From Mycobacterium sp. (GTDB lineage Bacteria > Actinomycetota > Actinomycetes > Mycobacteriales > Mycobacteriaceae): DNA of 35,885 nt. Each line of letters opens with the position of its first letter. Position 1 is the stretch's first letter. A program made the position numbers and the translations under genes. Below are positions 24,728-32,210 of the stretch, one piece after another. The notes under the pieces are model-generated. The model was not told where the DNA came from. It saw nothing but the letters and a program-made list of their open reading frames with translations, and ran no database searches. The stretch is from contig JAOPWC010000068.1 in the NCBI GenBank assembly GCA_025965895.1, forward strand, positions 1-35,885. Direction: 5' to 3'.

Positions 24728-25125
24728 TTGACCGCTCAGAGAACTCGCACGCAGTGGCCGTTGGGATTCGTGGTTGTGCTGCTCGTGACGTTTGGTGGTT
24801 TGGCGACCGTAGTCGTGGCCGGCATCTTGACTCCGGGGAGAACCAGAACCAAGCCCGGCTGGCTGCGGTCCAGCAGCTCGGCGATGCGGGTTCTGAAGCG
24901 ATATAACGATCACTCACAAAACGGCCGCAACTCCGCGCTCCCCGTTTGGGCTGCTCACACACGTGGGACGCCGCAGCGGGCGCCGCTTCCAGACCCCGCT
25001 GGATGCGTGCGCCTACCGCAACGGTTTCGTGCTGCGCGGACCGTTTCCGACATGGGCTCTTCGCGGCGCCGGAGCCGTTATGGGCACAGCGAAGGGGCAG
25101 GTATTGCGGCAGCCCGCCGGCCCGG
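24728..25125 (+). pseudogene. Deazaflavin (F420)-dependent nitroreductase remnant
   Basis: A membrane-anchor-like start, WPLGFVVVLLVTFGGLATVV, leads to MRVLKRYND, a typical opening of DUF385/Ddn-type F420-dependent nitroreductases. One frameshift near 24905 is then needed to reach ITHKTAATPRSPFGLLTHVG and RRSGRRFQTPLDACAYRNGF, the family's LLTHVGRRSG.....PL....DG.V. After about FVLRGPFPTW the similarity is lost, so the C-terminal F420-binding half is missing or replaced. No proper start codon was fixed (TTG at 24728 is the best candidate). Inactive by all appearances. Confidence 0.65.
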
Positions 25126-25441
25126 CTACGGATTGCGACTTGATTTCATGCAGAAGCCGCAGCTGGTGCACAACCAGGCCTGCTGCTCGACCGACTACAG
25201 CTACAACGACGGTTTCGGCTGGTTCATCTCCACCTACCACGCTTAAAAAGTGTCGCTGACGCGGAAGAACGGCGGAGTCGCCGGCTTCACTTCATTTCTG
25301 GGCTTCGTGTCCACACAGGATGGAGCCGACTCGCGGGCGGGTCTGTTCGTACTGGCCAACACTCAGGACGCTGCGCCCGTTCGAAGTCACCGGTCAGGGC
25401 GCTTTGAGAACCCATTTCGGCGGAACTCCCCTGTTCGCTGA
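25120..25441 (+). pseudogene. AmpH-like serine hydrolase (beta-lactamase fold) C-terminal remnant
   Basis: One frame reads LDFMQKPQLVHNQACCSTDY and SYNDGFGWFISTYHA, then a TAA at 25244-25246, then in the same frame KVSLTRKNGGVAGFTSFLGF and RAGLFVLANTQDAAP. KNGG.AGFTS..GF followed by G.FVLAN is the KTG-like third motif and last strand of AmpH/penicillin-binding beta-lactamase-related hydrolases. The N-terminal two thirds, including the S-x-x-K nucleophile, is absent. It is fused to the nitroreductase remnant without a boundary, so a deletion probably joined the two. The in-frame stop adds a nonsense lesion. Confidence 0.6.
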
Positions 25442-25468
25442 CTTTGCGGTGAGAGAATCACCTAACGC

Positions 25469-26320
25469 ATGGGGGTAGCGATGGCCGCAGATCTTTACAT
25501 CCAGATCCCGGCGTACCGCGACTCCGAACTAGCCCCCACATTGCGGTCGCTGTACCGCAACGCGAGCCACCGGATAGCCCTGCGGGTGCGTGTTCTGTGG
25601 CAACACGGCCATGGTGAGTCGCTACCCTCCGACGTGTGGCGGCTCCGGGGACTGGAAGTCGAAGCGGTGCCGGCCAAAGACAGCCACGGCTGCAATTGGG
25701 CGCGCCGACGCCTGCAGGCCGCCTGGCGCGACGAGCCGTACACACTGCTGCTGGACTCCCATCACCGATTCGTGCGCGACTGGGATCAGCGCTCGATAGC
25801 GATGCTGGAAGGTCTCCGGGCCAACGGCGTTCGCGCACCACTGCTCACCGCCTATCTGCCGCCCTATCAGGCTGCGCATCCGGCGAAGCGGGAGTATCGG
25901 CCGTACAAGATCTATCCGCTGAAGCGCGAAAGCGGCGTCCTGACTAAGCTGACGAGCTTTCCGATCCGCCACTGGCGCAACCTGAATCGGCCCGTGCGCG
26001 CGGACTTCCTGTCGCTGCATTTCGCCCTGGCAGACGGTCGGTTCAACATCGACGTCCCGATGGACCCGAGCATCTACTTCTTCGGCGATGAGGTCCTCAC
26101 CGGCGCACGCGCCTTCACCTCGGGCTATCGTCTGTTTCACCCGCACCGGGTGCTCGGCTGGCACGCTTACGAGCGCGCGCAGCGGGTGACACACTGGAGT
26201 GAGCACCCGGGAACCGCTCAGCGCCATTGTGATTCACTGCTGCGGATGCGAGCGATATACGAGTCATCGGCCGTCGCACGATATCAGGCATATGTCGGGG
26301 TGCCACTGGTGATGCCATGA
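25469..26320 (+). CDS. GlcNAc-family glycosyltransferase (Skp1 Gnt1-like)
   Basis: A 283-residue GT-A fold glycosyltransferase of the Pfam GlcNAc family, which includes the Dictyostelium enzyme that adds GlcNAc to hydroxyproline of Skp1. Landmarks are IQIPAYRDSELAPTLRSL (11-28, the family's SI.SYRD.EL..T), DSHGCNWARRRLQAAW (71-86; GP..AR in relatives), YTLLLDSHHRFVRDWD (91-106) with D96-S97-H98 as the metal/nucleotide site, and near the C-terminus MDPSIYFFGDEVLTGARAFT, RLFHPHRVLGWHAYER. No signal peptide or membrane helix, so cytosolic. ATG 25469 and ATG 25481 are both possible starts. Its stop overlaps the next gene, a prolyl-hydroxylase-like oxygenase, as ATGA. The substrate proposed here is the small downstream protein. 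Confidence 0.85.
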   Translation: MGVAMAADLYIQIPAYRDSELAPTLRSLYRNASHRIALRVRVLWQHGHGESLPSDVWRLRGLEVEAVPAKDSHGCNWARRRLQAAWRDEPYTLLLDSHHRFVRDWDQRSIAMLEGLRANGVRAPLLTAYLPPYQAAHPAKREYRPYKIYPLKRESGVLTKLTSFPIRHWRNLNRPVRADFLSLHFALADGRFNIDVPMDPSIYFFGDEVLTGARAFTSGYRLFHPHRVLGWHAYERAQRVTHWSEHPGTAQRHCDSLLRMRAIYESSAVARYQAYVGVPLVMP

Positions 26321-26931
26321 CCGTGACCATGCTGCAACCGGGAGCCATCGCCTGCCTCGACGACATGCTGTCGGCAGCCGAATGCGCCGAAATCGCCGAG
26401 GAACTGCAGTTCGCATGGTGGTGGGACAGTCCGCTGGTGCAGATCCGTCCGAACGGCGTGCAGGTGTCGAGGCGGTCATACCGCAGAACGAGCCGCACCA
26501 CGAGCGAACAATGGATGGGCGAGCACACCTTGCGACTGCTGCGCCGTCTAGAAGACGACCTTCACCACCAAGTCGGGCTTCGCCCGAATCATCTGGAGCA
26601 CTGGCAGGCGGCGCGCTACCGCCGCGGAGAACGGTTCGACGAGCACCACGACGCCGGATTCTTCGGTTCCGATCCACGAGGCGAACGAACGACTTCGGTA
26701 GTGGTGTATCTGGACAGCCAGCCCAGCGGCGGCGCCATCTATTTCCCGGCCTTACGTCTGCGCATCCAGCCGCGGCCTGGCCGAGCCGTGGTGTGGCCGA
26801 ACCTGCTACCCGATGCCAGCCCCGATCCGCGGATGCGCCACGTCGCGTGCCCGGCGCGACGCGGGAAGACGACGCTCACCGTATGGGAGCGCCAACGACC
26901 GACACGCAACACCGCAGCCAGGAGGAGGTAG
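26317..26931 (+). CDS. Prolyl 4-hydroxylase-like 2OG-Fe(II) oxygenase
   Basis: A 204-residue dioxygenase of the P4Hc type that should use 2-oxoglutarate, O2 and Fe(II), typically to hydroxylate proline. The iron site is in YRRGERFDEHHDAGFF (101-116), with H110 and D112 as the HxD pair, the second His is H175 in RMRHVACPARRGK, and K184 in GKTTLTVW would bind 2-oxoglutarate. VVVYLDSQPSGGAIYFP (128-144) matches LYLN....GG.T.FP in the family. NHLEHWQAARY precedes the site as in animal and bacterial P4H. Cytosolic. Translationally coupled to the glycosyltransferase (ATGA overlap) and followed four bases later by a small protein with a PPG-containing linker. This pairing repeats the order of steps in Skp1 modification: hydroxylate proline, then add GlcNAc. 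Confidence 0.88.
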   Translation: MTVTMLQPGAIACLDDMLSAAECAEIAEELQFAWWWDSPLVQIRPNGVQVSRRSYRRTSRTTSEQWMGEHTLRLLRRLEDDLHHQVGLRPNHLEHWQAARYRRGERFDEHHDAGFFGSDPRGERTTSVVVYLDSQPSGGAIYFPALRLRIQPRPGRAVVWPNLLPDASPDPRMRHVACPARRGKTTLTVWERQRPTRNTAARRR

Positions 26932-26935
26932 CCGG

Positions 26936-27208
26936 ATGCCAAGGCTGACAAAGGAAGACCGCATCGTTCGACAAATCATCAAAGAGTACGGCCCGCAGCT
27001 GGATCTGCGCGCCAACCCGGAGGTGTTTATCGAGATCATGCGTAAGTACGCCATGGACCTCGCCGAGGACGGCGGCCTGCCCCCCGGCGGCGTGGGTCCC
27101 GTCGGCCCAGTGGCCAAGGAGGTGGGCCCGGGACTCGAAGACGTCCTCAAAGAGATCCAGAAGCTGCAGCGCCAAGTGACCAAGCTCGCCAAACAAATAG
27201 GTCAGTAA
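26936..27208 (+). CDS. 90-residue Gly/Pro-linker coiled-coil protein (putative modified substrate)
   Basis: I do not recognise a named family. The sequence has three parts. Residues 1-45 are charged and probably helical (TKEDRIVRQIIKEYG, NPEVFIEIMRKYAMDLAED). Residues 46-66 are a Gly/Pro linker, GGLPPGGVGPVGP then VAKEVGPG, with prolines 49, 50, 55, 58 and 65 and collagen-like G-x-P steps. Residues 67-90 form an amphipathic helix with hydrophobic residues at 67, 70, 74, 77, 81, 84 and 88, an exact 3-4 spacing expected of a coiled coil. There is no signal peptide or cysteine. AGGAGGAGG overlapping the oxygenase stop precedes the ATG. Being last in an operon with a prolyl hydroxylase-like and a GlcNAc-transferase-like gene, it is the natural candidate substrate: the linker prolines would be hydroxylated and glycosylated. 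Confidence 0.75.
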   Translation: MPRLTKEDRIVRQIIKEYGPQLDLRANPEVFIEIMRKYAMDLAEDGGLPPGGVGPVGPVAKEVGPGLEDVLKEIQKLQRQVTKLAKQIGQ

Positions 27209-27228
27209 GCCAGGCGGAAGGCCCATGC

Positions 27229-27247
27229 TGCGGTGTTGAAGACCGCA
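27229..27247 (+). terminator. Weak hairpin after the substrate-like gene
   Basis: TGCGGT at 27229-27234 and ACCGCA at 27242-27247 pair around GTTGAAG, 21 bases past the stop at 27208. An offset CATG on both sides could lengthen it. No U-tract. The rest up to the VapC end (27248-27377) shows nothing I can name. Confidence 0.35.
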
Positions 27248-27377
27248 TGCTGAGGCACACGGCAATAAAACCGGATGCAGCCGTCCTCTGTCACGCAAGA
27301 AACGGCTCACCCCGGCCATGGTCAGATCGGGGCGGTCCCGGCGGCCGGGCGTCGAGAGCCGTGGCGGCCGCTGCGGG

Positions 27378-27782
27378 TCAATCGGATCCCGGTGTGGCGA
27401 CGGGGCATTTAAGCCCAGGTGCTCCTCGGATTCGTCGATCCAACGTCACCAGCGTCGCGGTGAGAGCCTCCGCGAGTGCCACATAGGCGGCGTCGTAGCT
27501 GGAGAGGTTTTCGCGAAGTGCCCACACGCGGGTGGACAACATCTCGTATGGCCATAGGTTGACCGGCAGATCGAGCAGGTCGGCGTGTGCCTGGGCAGCC
27601 TGATCAGCACTGACGGCACCCCCGAGTTCGTGTCGACGGATGATGTTCGCGCACTCATACGACAGCAGCGTCGGCGCGAAAAGCTCAGCGCCGGTCATCT
27701 GCGCTGTGGCCCATCGACCGTCGCGACCCGAGTCGAGCAGTACGGCCACCACCGCGGAGGCGTCGCACACGATCCGGGTCAT
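27378..27782 (-). CDS. vapC: VapC-type PIN-domain toxin
   Basis: A 134-residue PIN-domain ribonuclease. Acidic active-site residues are in place: D8 in IVCDASAVVAVLLD, E43 in LLSYECANIIRRHEL, D95 in LSSYDAAYVALAEAL and D114 in VTLDRRIRGAPG. VapC toxins cleave specific RNAs, often tRNA, when not bound by VapB. It overlaps the upstream vapB by four bases (ATGA), giving coordinated synthesis. Length is normal, no defects seen. Orthology to one of the many mycobacterial VapC proteins cannot be assigned by eye. Confidence 0.92.
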   Translation of the reverse strand: MTRIVCDASAVVAVLLDSGRDGRWATAQMTGAELFAPTLLSYECANIIRRHELGGAVSADQAAQAHADLLDLPVNLWPYEMLSTRVWALRENLSSYDAAYVALAEALTATLVTLDRRIRGAPGLKCPVATPGSD

Positions 27783-28012
27783 CGTCGGTCGGCATCCTTC
27801 GCCGCCAAAATCGTTGCTGCGTCGAGTCGCACTCCTGTCGTTTCGACCCGGGCACGGGCGCGCGCGATGAGGTCGTCGGCGGTGGGTTTGGCGGCGGCGG
27901 CGACGAGCAAGCCGCGCAGATACTCCTGCAGCGACTTCCCGGCGCGGGCGGCGCGTGCGGCAAGTTCGTCGCGCACCTCGTCAGGTACTCCGCGCACTGT
28001 GATCGCAACCAT
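27779..28012 (-). CDS. vapB: VapB-type antitoxin (ribbon-helix-helix)
   Basis: A 77-residue antitoxin. The N-terminal MVAITVRGVPDEVRDELAAR, followed by AARAGKSLQEYLRGLL, is an RHH/FitA-type DNA-binding domain; the C-terminal ARARARVETTGVRLDAATIL is the flexible toxin-neutralising tail. It binds VapC and represses the operon. The ATG at 28012 is preceded, on the minus strand, by GCTAAAATACAG, a plausible -10 box very near the start, suggesting a short or leaderless transcript. CTGCA-type repeats in the 40 bases before it (CTGCAGAACGCCTGCA) may be the VapB operator. Confidence 0.88.
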   Translation of the reverse strand: MVAITVRGVPDEVRDELAARAARAGKSLQEYLRGLLVAAAAKPTADDLIARARARVETTGVRLDAATILAAKDADRR

Positions 28013-28349
28013 GGCTGTATTTTAGCAGCATTGCAGGCGTTCTGCAGTCGTTGTGTCACACCATCGAACGTCGGTGCTGCGGCTTCGACTCGTCGAAGTC
28101 ATCGAGGGTCGGCTCGCACGTATAGCAAAAGGCGCATCTGCGGAAAAGCCGAGGGCCAGCTAGAGAACGAGATTGCGCAATGTACTTGCCACACCCGGTC
28201 GCGGTTTCGCCACGCACAACCTTCAACGCGAACATCCTCGCAACCGGCACAGACTCCTACCGGCTTCGCACTTCCAAAAGCTCAACCCGACACAAACACC
28301 CGGGCCGACCACAACCCGTTGAATGACCCCAACGAGTCCACACGGGCGT
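28013..28349 (-). other. Intergenic stretch with a possible small Cys protein
   Basis: Between vapB and the TIGR03086 gene the only coding-like frame is on the minus strand, 28056 to about 28250. It includes MFALKVVRGETATGCGKYIA and LFRRCAFCYTCEPTLDDFDE. The C-A-F-C-Y-T-C group could be half a metal site. There is no convincing Shine-Dalgarno and no family I recognise, so I keep it as a possible gene only. The remainder holds nothing visible besides the vapB promoter region. Confidence 0.3.
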
Positions 28350-28934
28350 TCACTTCTGCGGCCGCCACGAGGGATCACGGCCGAGGCGACCGAGAAGCCT
28401 TGACTGGACGTCGGCCTCGTCATCGACAGCGACCGGAGCCGCGAACATCCCCGACCCACTCAACGCATTATCGTCGGCCGGTAGTCGGTCGAAGAACAGC
28501 GCACACCAGCCTGGATCTAGGCGGTCATCGGCGCCCACCGCCCGAGCTAGATCCCAGGTGTGCACCAGCATGTCCTGCGTCAAACGCGGCACCAACTTGC
28601 CGGCATCAACCCGCGTCGCCGGATTGTTCGCAACCCCCGGCACCTCGATAATCCGCTCGAACAGGCCGTCTCGCCCCAACGCCCCAGACAGCCGCTCGAC
28701 GGTCAACTCCCATCGCCGTTGCGGATCGTCATGGGGGCGGTCCGGCTTCAATCCCAACAGACGCAAAAGCAGCACATCAGGAAAGCCGATGACGCGCTCC
28801 AGCACGTCCCTTGCGTCCCAGGCCTCACATGGCGAACGACGATCCCACTTCCCGTCAGCCGACCGAACGGCTTCACCAAATCGTCGACACACCGCCAGGT
28901 GCAACTCGCCAACACCCGCGTCCATCCCCACCAT
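28350..28934 (-). CDS. TIGR03086-family metal-binding protein
   Basis: A 194-residue protein of the DinB-like/mycothiol-dependent maleylpyruvate isomerase fold, TIGR03086 subgroup. KWDRRSPCEAWDARDVLERV is the conserved opening (W..PTPC..W....L..H), although the first metal-ligand His of the family (usually in LV.H) is replaced here by R-V-I. DMLVHTWDLARAVGADDRL carries the second conserved His. The C-terminal part FAAPVAVDDEADVQSRLLGR and LGRDPSWRPQ is the typical end. Cytosolic. Function: unknown hydrolase or thiol-transferase-like activity using mycothiol, by family only. The change at the first metal ligand may reduce activity. Confidence 0.85.
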   Translation of the reverse strand: MVGMDAGVGELHLAVCRRFGEAVRSADGKWDRRSPCEAWDARDVLERVIGFPDVLLLRLLGLKPDRPHDDPQRRWELTVERLSGALGRDGLFERIIEVPGVANNPATRVDAGKLVPRLTQDMLVHTWDLARAVGADDRLDPGWCALFFDRLPADDNALSGSGMFAAPVAVDDEADVQSRLLGRLGRDPSWRPQK

Positions 28935-29027
28935 CGTGCCGCGAGGGTCGACCCGATCCGCCGCACACGCACGGCTGTGGCATTACCGATGCGCAGGTCG
29001 GGGAAGGACCTCAATCACCCTGTGATC

Positions 29028-29044
29028 CGGTGATCCGATCACCG
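29028..29044. terminator. Palindrome between the monooxygenase and TIGR03086 genes
   Basis: CGGTGAT at 29028-29034 and ATCACCG at 29038-29044 are perfect 7-bp arms around CCG. It lies about 50 bases after the flavin monooxygenase stop and about 95 bases before the TIGR03086 start on the same strand. It could be a terminator for the first (no U-tract) or an operator for the second. Confidence 0.4.
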
Positions 29045-29092
29045 CAGCTGACGAGATTCGAGCAAGACGACGACGTTGCCTGCGAAAAGCAA

Positions 29093-30304
29093 TTAGCGCC
29101 AAGTGTGTCGCGGCTCACCGACGGGCTGGCGCGTTCGTGCGGCCTGCAGTTCGTCGGCGATGCGGCCGGCGATGCGCTCTGATTGTCGTGCGACAAACGC
29201 GATCAGCGCGGGGCGCGAAAGGAATCCGACGAACCGCAACCCCGCCTCGGCCGCAGCCTCGCCGGTGGCGCGCGGCAACCCGCGGTCGTCGAGGACGCCG
29301 AGGTGCCCGACCAGGGGTTCCAATCCATGCAGGTAGCCGGTCGCGCAGATCACCGCGTGCGGCTCGAGCCGCCGCCCGTTCACCAGGTAGACGCCGCGGC
29401 CGTCGAAGCGCTCGATGGTGGGGACCACCTCGATGGTTCCGCGTCGGATCGCGTCGAGTACGTCCCTGTCGACGATCGCCGGCGCGCGCCCTAGGCGGAT
29501 CCCCTGCGCGAAGACGCCCTCCGCGGGAGTGGGCAACCCGTACTCCGACAGGTCCCCGACGTTCACCCGCCGCGCCAGCGCCGCCATCGCGTCGGCGAAC
29601 CAGACTGGCGCGTTGTACAGCGGCGTCGCCAGGAAATCCGACGGCAAGCCGCCCGGCAGCGAGCGCAGCATGATGTTGGGTGGGCTGCGCACTGCCAGCC
29701 ACGCCTTTGCCGCGCCGCAGGTGGCGACATCGTGCACGATTTCCATCGCGGACGAGCCCGCTCCGACGACCAGAACGTACTTGTTCACGTACGGCGCCGA
29801 ATTGCGGTACGCCGAGGAATGCGTGACCTCACCGGCGAATCGTTCGCGGTCGGGCCATTCGGGAACTCGTGGGGTGTGTTCGTAACCCGTCGCGACAACG
29901 ACCTGTCGTGCGTCAATGTCCCCGCCGCCGGTACGGAGACACCAGCCGGCCGGCCGGCGGTCAATGCGGTTGACGAGCGTGTTGAGCCGCAACGTGATCC
30001 CGTCTTCGCGGGCATGCCGGTCGAGGTGCGCAACGACCTGATCACGGCTCGGGAACACCGGCGTGTGTCTGGGGTACGGCCGGTGGGGCAGATGCGAGAA
30101 CTGCTTGCCGGTGTTGAGCCTGAGGCGGTCGTAGCGTCCCCGCCAGGACGACCCCACCTTGTCCGCCCGGTCGACGAGCAGCGGACGCACCCCCCGATCG
30201 CGCAGGCTCAACGCCACCGACAGGCCCGAAGGACCGGCGCCGATGATCGCGACATCGTGAAAGGCGCAGTCTCGATTCGCACCTGACCGCACATCTGTCT
30301 GCAT
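29093..30304 (-). CDS. Flavin-containing monooxygenase (NAD(P)/FAD)
   Basis: A 403-residue FAD/NAD(P)H monooxygenase. The FAD loop is VAIIGAGPSGLSVALSLRDR (18-37; GAGPSG at 22-27), followed by VGSSWRGRYDRLRLNTGKQF typical of YUCCA/FMO-like enzymes. QVVVATGYEHTPRVPEWPDR matches the ATG-containing linker, VNKYVLVVGAGSSAMEIVHD is the NADPH loop, and AVICATGYLHGLEPLV is the second ATGY motif. The ATG at 30304 gives the family length; the frame stays open about 145 codons further upstream, but that part is Arg/Pro-rich without domain features. Likely role: N-, S- or Baeyer-Villiger-type oxygenation of a small molecule. No partner gene is evident. Confidence 0.88.
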   Translation of the reverse strand: MQTDVRSGANRDCAFHDVAIIGAGPSGLSVALSLRDRGVRPLLVDRADKVGSSWRGRYDRLRLNTGKQFSHLPHRPYPRHTPVFPSRDQVVAHLDRHAREDGITLRLNTLVNRIDRRPAGWCLRTGGGDIDARQVVVATGYEHTPRVPEWPDRERFAGEVTHSSAYRNSAPYVNKYVLVVGAGSSAMEIVHDVATCGAAKAWLAVRSPPNIMLRSLPGGLPSDFLATPLYNAPVWFADAMAALARRVNVGDLSEYGLPTPAEGVFAQGIRLGRAPAIVDRDVLDAIRRGTIEVVPTIERFDGRGVYLVNGRRLEPHAVICATGYLHGLEPLVGHLGVLDDRGLPRATGEAAAEAGLRFVGFLSRPALIAFVARQSERIAGRIADELQAARTRQPVGEPRHTWR

Positions 30305-30549
30305 AGCAACCCCGCTCACCGTCGCGTAGCGCTCCGACCCAGTGACCTCGTTGACTGGGACGAAATCTGGGCTCGGCCGGTTCAACGGGATGCCGTCACT
30401 GCTGAGGGCAGCTGGACTCGTGGCCATCAAGACCCTCGTGCGCTGTCCGGCGGGTTGGGGCTCTGCACGGGGACGATCGCGTCGCGGGTCGGCGGGAAAA
30501 ACAGGTAGCCATGCCGACGATCGGGCACGCGTTGGCCCTGGCGGGATAG

Positions 30550-31095
30550 ATGACCTCGGTGAACCTCTGGGCGTTGATCCTGATGTTCTTCCCGTCGGCG
30601 GTGGTGCGGGCGGTGGTGCGTAAGGCCACGATCGTGCGACTGCTCGGTGATGACCGCCCGCGGACCCTGGCCATCGCCGCCGTGCTGGGCGCCGCGTCGT
30701 CGTCGTGCTCCTATGCCGCGGTCGCGTTAGCGCGCTCACTCATCCGCACGGGGGCGAAACTTCACCGCAGCCCACAACATCTATCGCAAATGTTACGGCG
30801 CAAAGATAATGCTGGTGCTGCTCGGCACCTTCTATGTCTCGATCGTGCGCGCCCGGCTATGTCGCCGAATTGCTCGTTGGGGCAACCGGTCTCATCCCAC
30901 GCCAGCGCAACACGACGGTGACGCACACCGGTATCTCGTGGGACTACACCACGCGGCTGAACATCGCCGTGCTCATCCTGGCCGTAGTCCTGGTCGTGGG
31001 GCTCGTCCGCACATGCGGCGTCCCGATGCTGCGGATGATGGGCGGTTCACCCGACGCCGGCCACGAGCATCACGGACACCACCAGGGCGATGGAA
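30550..31095 (+). pseudogene. YraQ/DUF318-type permease remnant
   Basis: The first frame reads LWALILMFFPSAVVRAVVRK, then VRLLGDDRPRTLAIAAVLGA and ASSSCSYAAVALARSL, the conserved core of PF03773 permeases (the SCSYAA segment is diagnostic). A deletion and frameshift follow. Pieces of the C-terminal half appear in other frames: IYRKCYGAKIMLVLLGTFYV, YVAELLVGATGLIPRQRNTT, and SWDYTTRLNIAVLILAVVLV. These permeases sit in metal or arsenite resistance and thiol-related loci. The length is about half of the normal 300-350 and no full frame exists. The upstream 30305-30549, between the divergent monooxygenase and this remnant, shows no gene. Confidence 0.75.
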
Positions 31096-31614
31096 GCCCG
31101 GCCGCCGGCACTGCCGATACCGGCGACCAGCACCACCGCCGCCACGATCAGGGCAGACGTGGCGACGACGCGGTGATGGGGCGGGAGTCCAACCGACATC
31201 CCGGCGACGAATGAGCAGCCTCGAGTGGTAGTCCTTGCCGACGACGCGGCAGCGGTGTGCGCGATTGATGACGCGACGCTGATGACCGGAACCCATGAGA
31301 GCGGGCGCGTTTGAGTCGGCGAGGGTTGCCGCCGCGTTCGCCGGTGGGTTTGCACTGGCAGGTTGTGGTCGTTCAGGTGGGCCGCGGTCCTGGACGCCCT
31401 CGACTGGTCTAACGAGAACACGGGCAAGCTGATCCGCGCACGTGACGACATCGTCATTAGGTTGTCTTCCAAGGCATTCGACGGACCCACGCCGCTTCTG
31501 GCGAGTTGAGCAGATGAGCAAATTTTCCGAACGAAACTTCGAACGCGATGGCGGTCGCCGCCGTATTCAAGTTATAGGGTGCGCAATGGCGCGCGCCCGG
31601 AACGGACTGTGATC
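31096..31614. other. Gene-poor stretch with two coding scraps
   Basis: No intact gene. At 31295 a 45-codon plus-strand frame reads MRAGAFESARVAAAFAGGFA and LAGCGRSGGPRSW, resembling a lipoprotein signal with an L-A-G-C lipobox, then stops. In another frame around 31385-31508, VLDALDWSNENTGKLIRARD and SSKAFDGPTPLLAS have coding character without a recognised family. A promoter for the next gene may lie in the last 80 bases. Confidence 0.35.
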
Positions 31615-32040
31615 ATGATGCGCACACTCTTCGCCACTAGTTGTCTGGCCGGCATCGTCATCACCGGCGCCGCAGCAGCACCGGCATACGCCGGACCGCC
31701 TGGAAAGACCTGCCAGAACACCGCGAATTCTGCGGGCCAGCTCTCTACACCAGGCCACTCCGGCAGCTCACCGGGGTCGGTGTTCAACGAACCCGGATTC
31801 GGCAGCCAAAACGGCGGGACTGGCGGCAACGCGTACAACGCAGCCGGCGCGCCTTCGCAATACGACGTCGCCTGCTTCAACAATCAGTCTGGGGCTCTCA
31901 GCCCACCGTCAGCGCCGGCGTCGACAGCACCCACCACCAATGCGTCGTCTTCGTCAATGTCGAGTTCGAGCGCACCGGCAACCAACGCCCCAACCACACC
32001 GACCACCGCTAAGACCGGACACACCTCGCACGGCAAATAG
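31615..32040 (+). CDS. Small secreted Ser/Thr/Ala-rich protein
   Basis: A 141-residue exported protein. The signal peptide is MMRTLFATSCLAGIVITGAA with a probable cleavage after A-A-P-A-Y-A, before GPPGKTC. The mature part has CQNTANSAGQLSTPG, PGSVFNEPGFGSQNGGTGGN and QYDVACFNN, with two cysteines likely paired, then a low-complexity Ser/Thr/Pro/Ala tail ending in GHTSHGK, which may be O-mannosylated outside the cell. Similar small proteins with a PPGKTCQN..NS..Q.S.PG..GS.PGSVFNEPG core occur in mycobacteria, to my recollection, without known function. ATG 31615 and 31618 are adjacent; the start is unresolved. Confidence 0.75.
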   Translation: MMRTLFATSCLAGIVITGAAAAPAYAGPPGKTCQNTANSAGQLSTPGHSGSSPGSVFNEPGFGSQNGGTGGNAYNAAGAPSQYDVACFNNQSGALSPPSAPASTAPTTNASSSSMSSSSAPATNAPTTPTTAKTGHTSHGK

Positions 32041-32119
32041 ACCACTTGAGGGCTGACGCAGAATCCGTAACGGCGAGCAGGTTCGCCCGCTGATATGAGT
32101 TGGTAGCCCTTCACAAACG

Positions 32120-32210
32120 CCTCCGGGGGTGTCAGGAAAGGATTGTCAGAGATTCCCTTCGAGAGGATCCGGGCGTTGTCGCTCGGGTTCTCCTGACACG
32201 ACCCCGGAGG
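32120..32210. repeat. Imperfect long inverted repeat (MITE-like or hairpin)
   Basis: CCTCCGGGGGTGTCAGGA at 32120-32137 and TCCTGACACGACCCCGGAGG at 32191-32210 pair along their length apart from a two-base bulge, enclosing 53 bases. Arms of about 18-20 bp with a short interior look like a miniature inverted-repeat element or the ends of a collapsed insertion sequence; no target duplication is obvious. It lies 80 bases after a secreted-protein gene, so a large transcription-stopping hairpin is the alternative. Confidence 0.5.

Noticed and set aside
28031..28651. A 206-codon plus-strand frame across vapB-TIGR03086
   Set aside because: Arg/Thr/Pro-rich antisense of the TIGR03086 gene with no protein-like features.
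30305..30739. An extra 145-residue N-terminal part of the flavin monooxygenase
   Set aside because: The open frame continues upstream, but this part is Arg/Pro/Thr-rich without motifs, and the enzyme has a complete FAD loop near the internal ATG at 30304.
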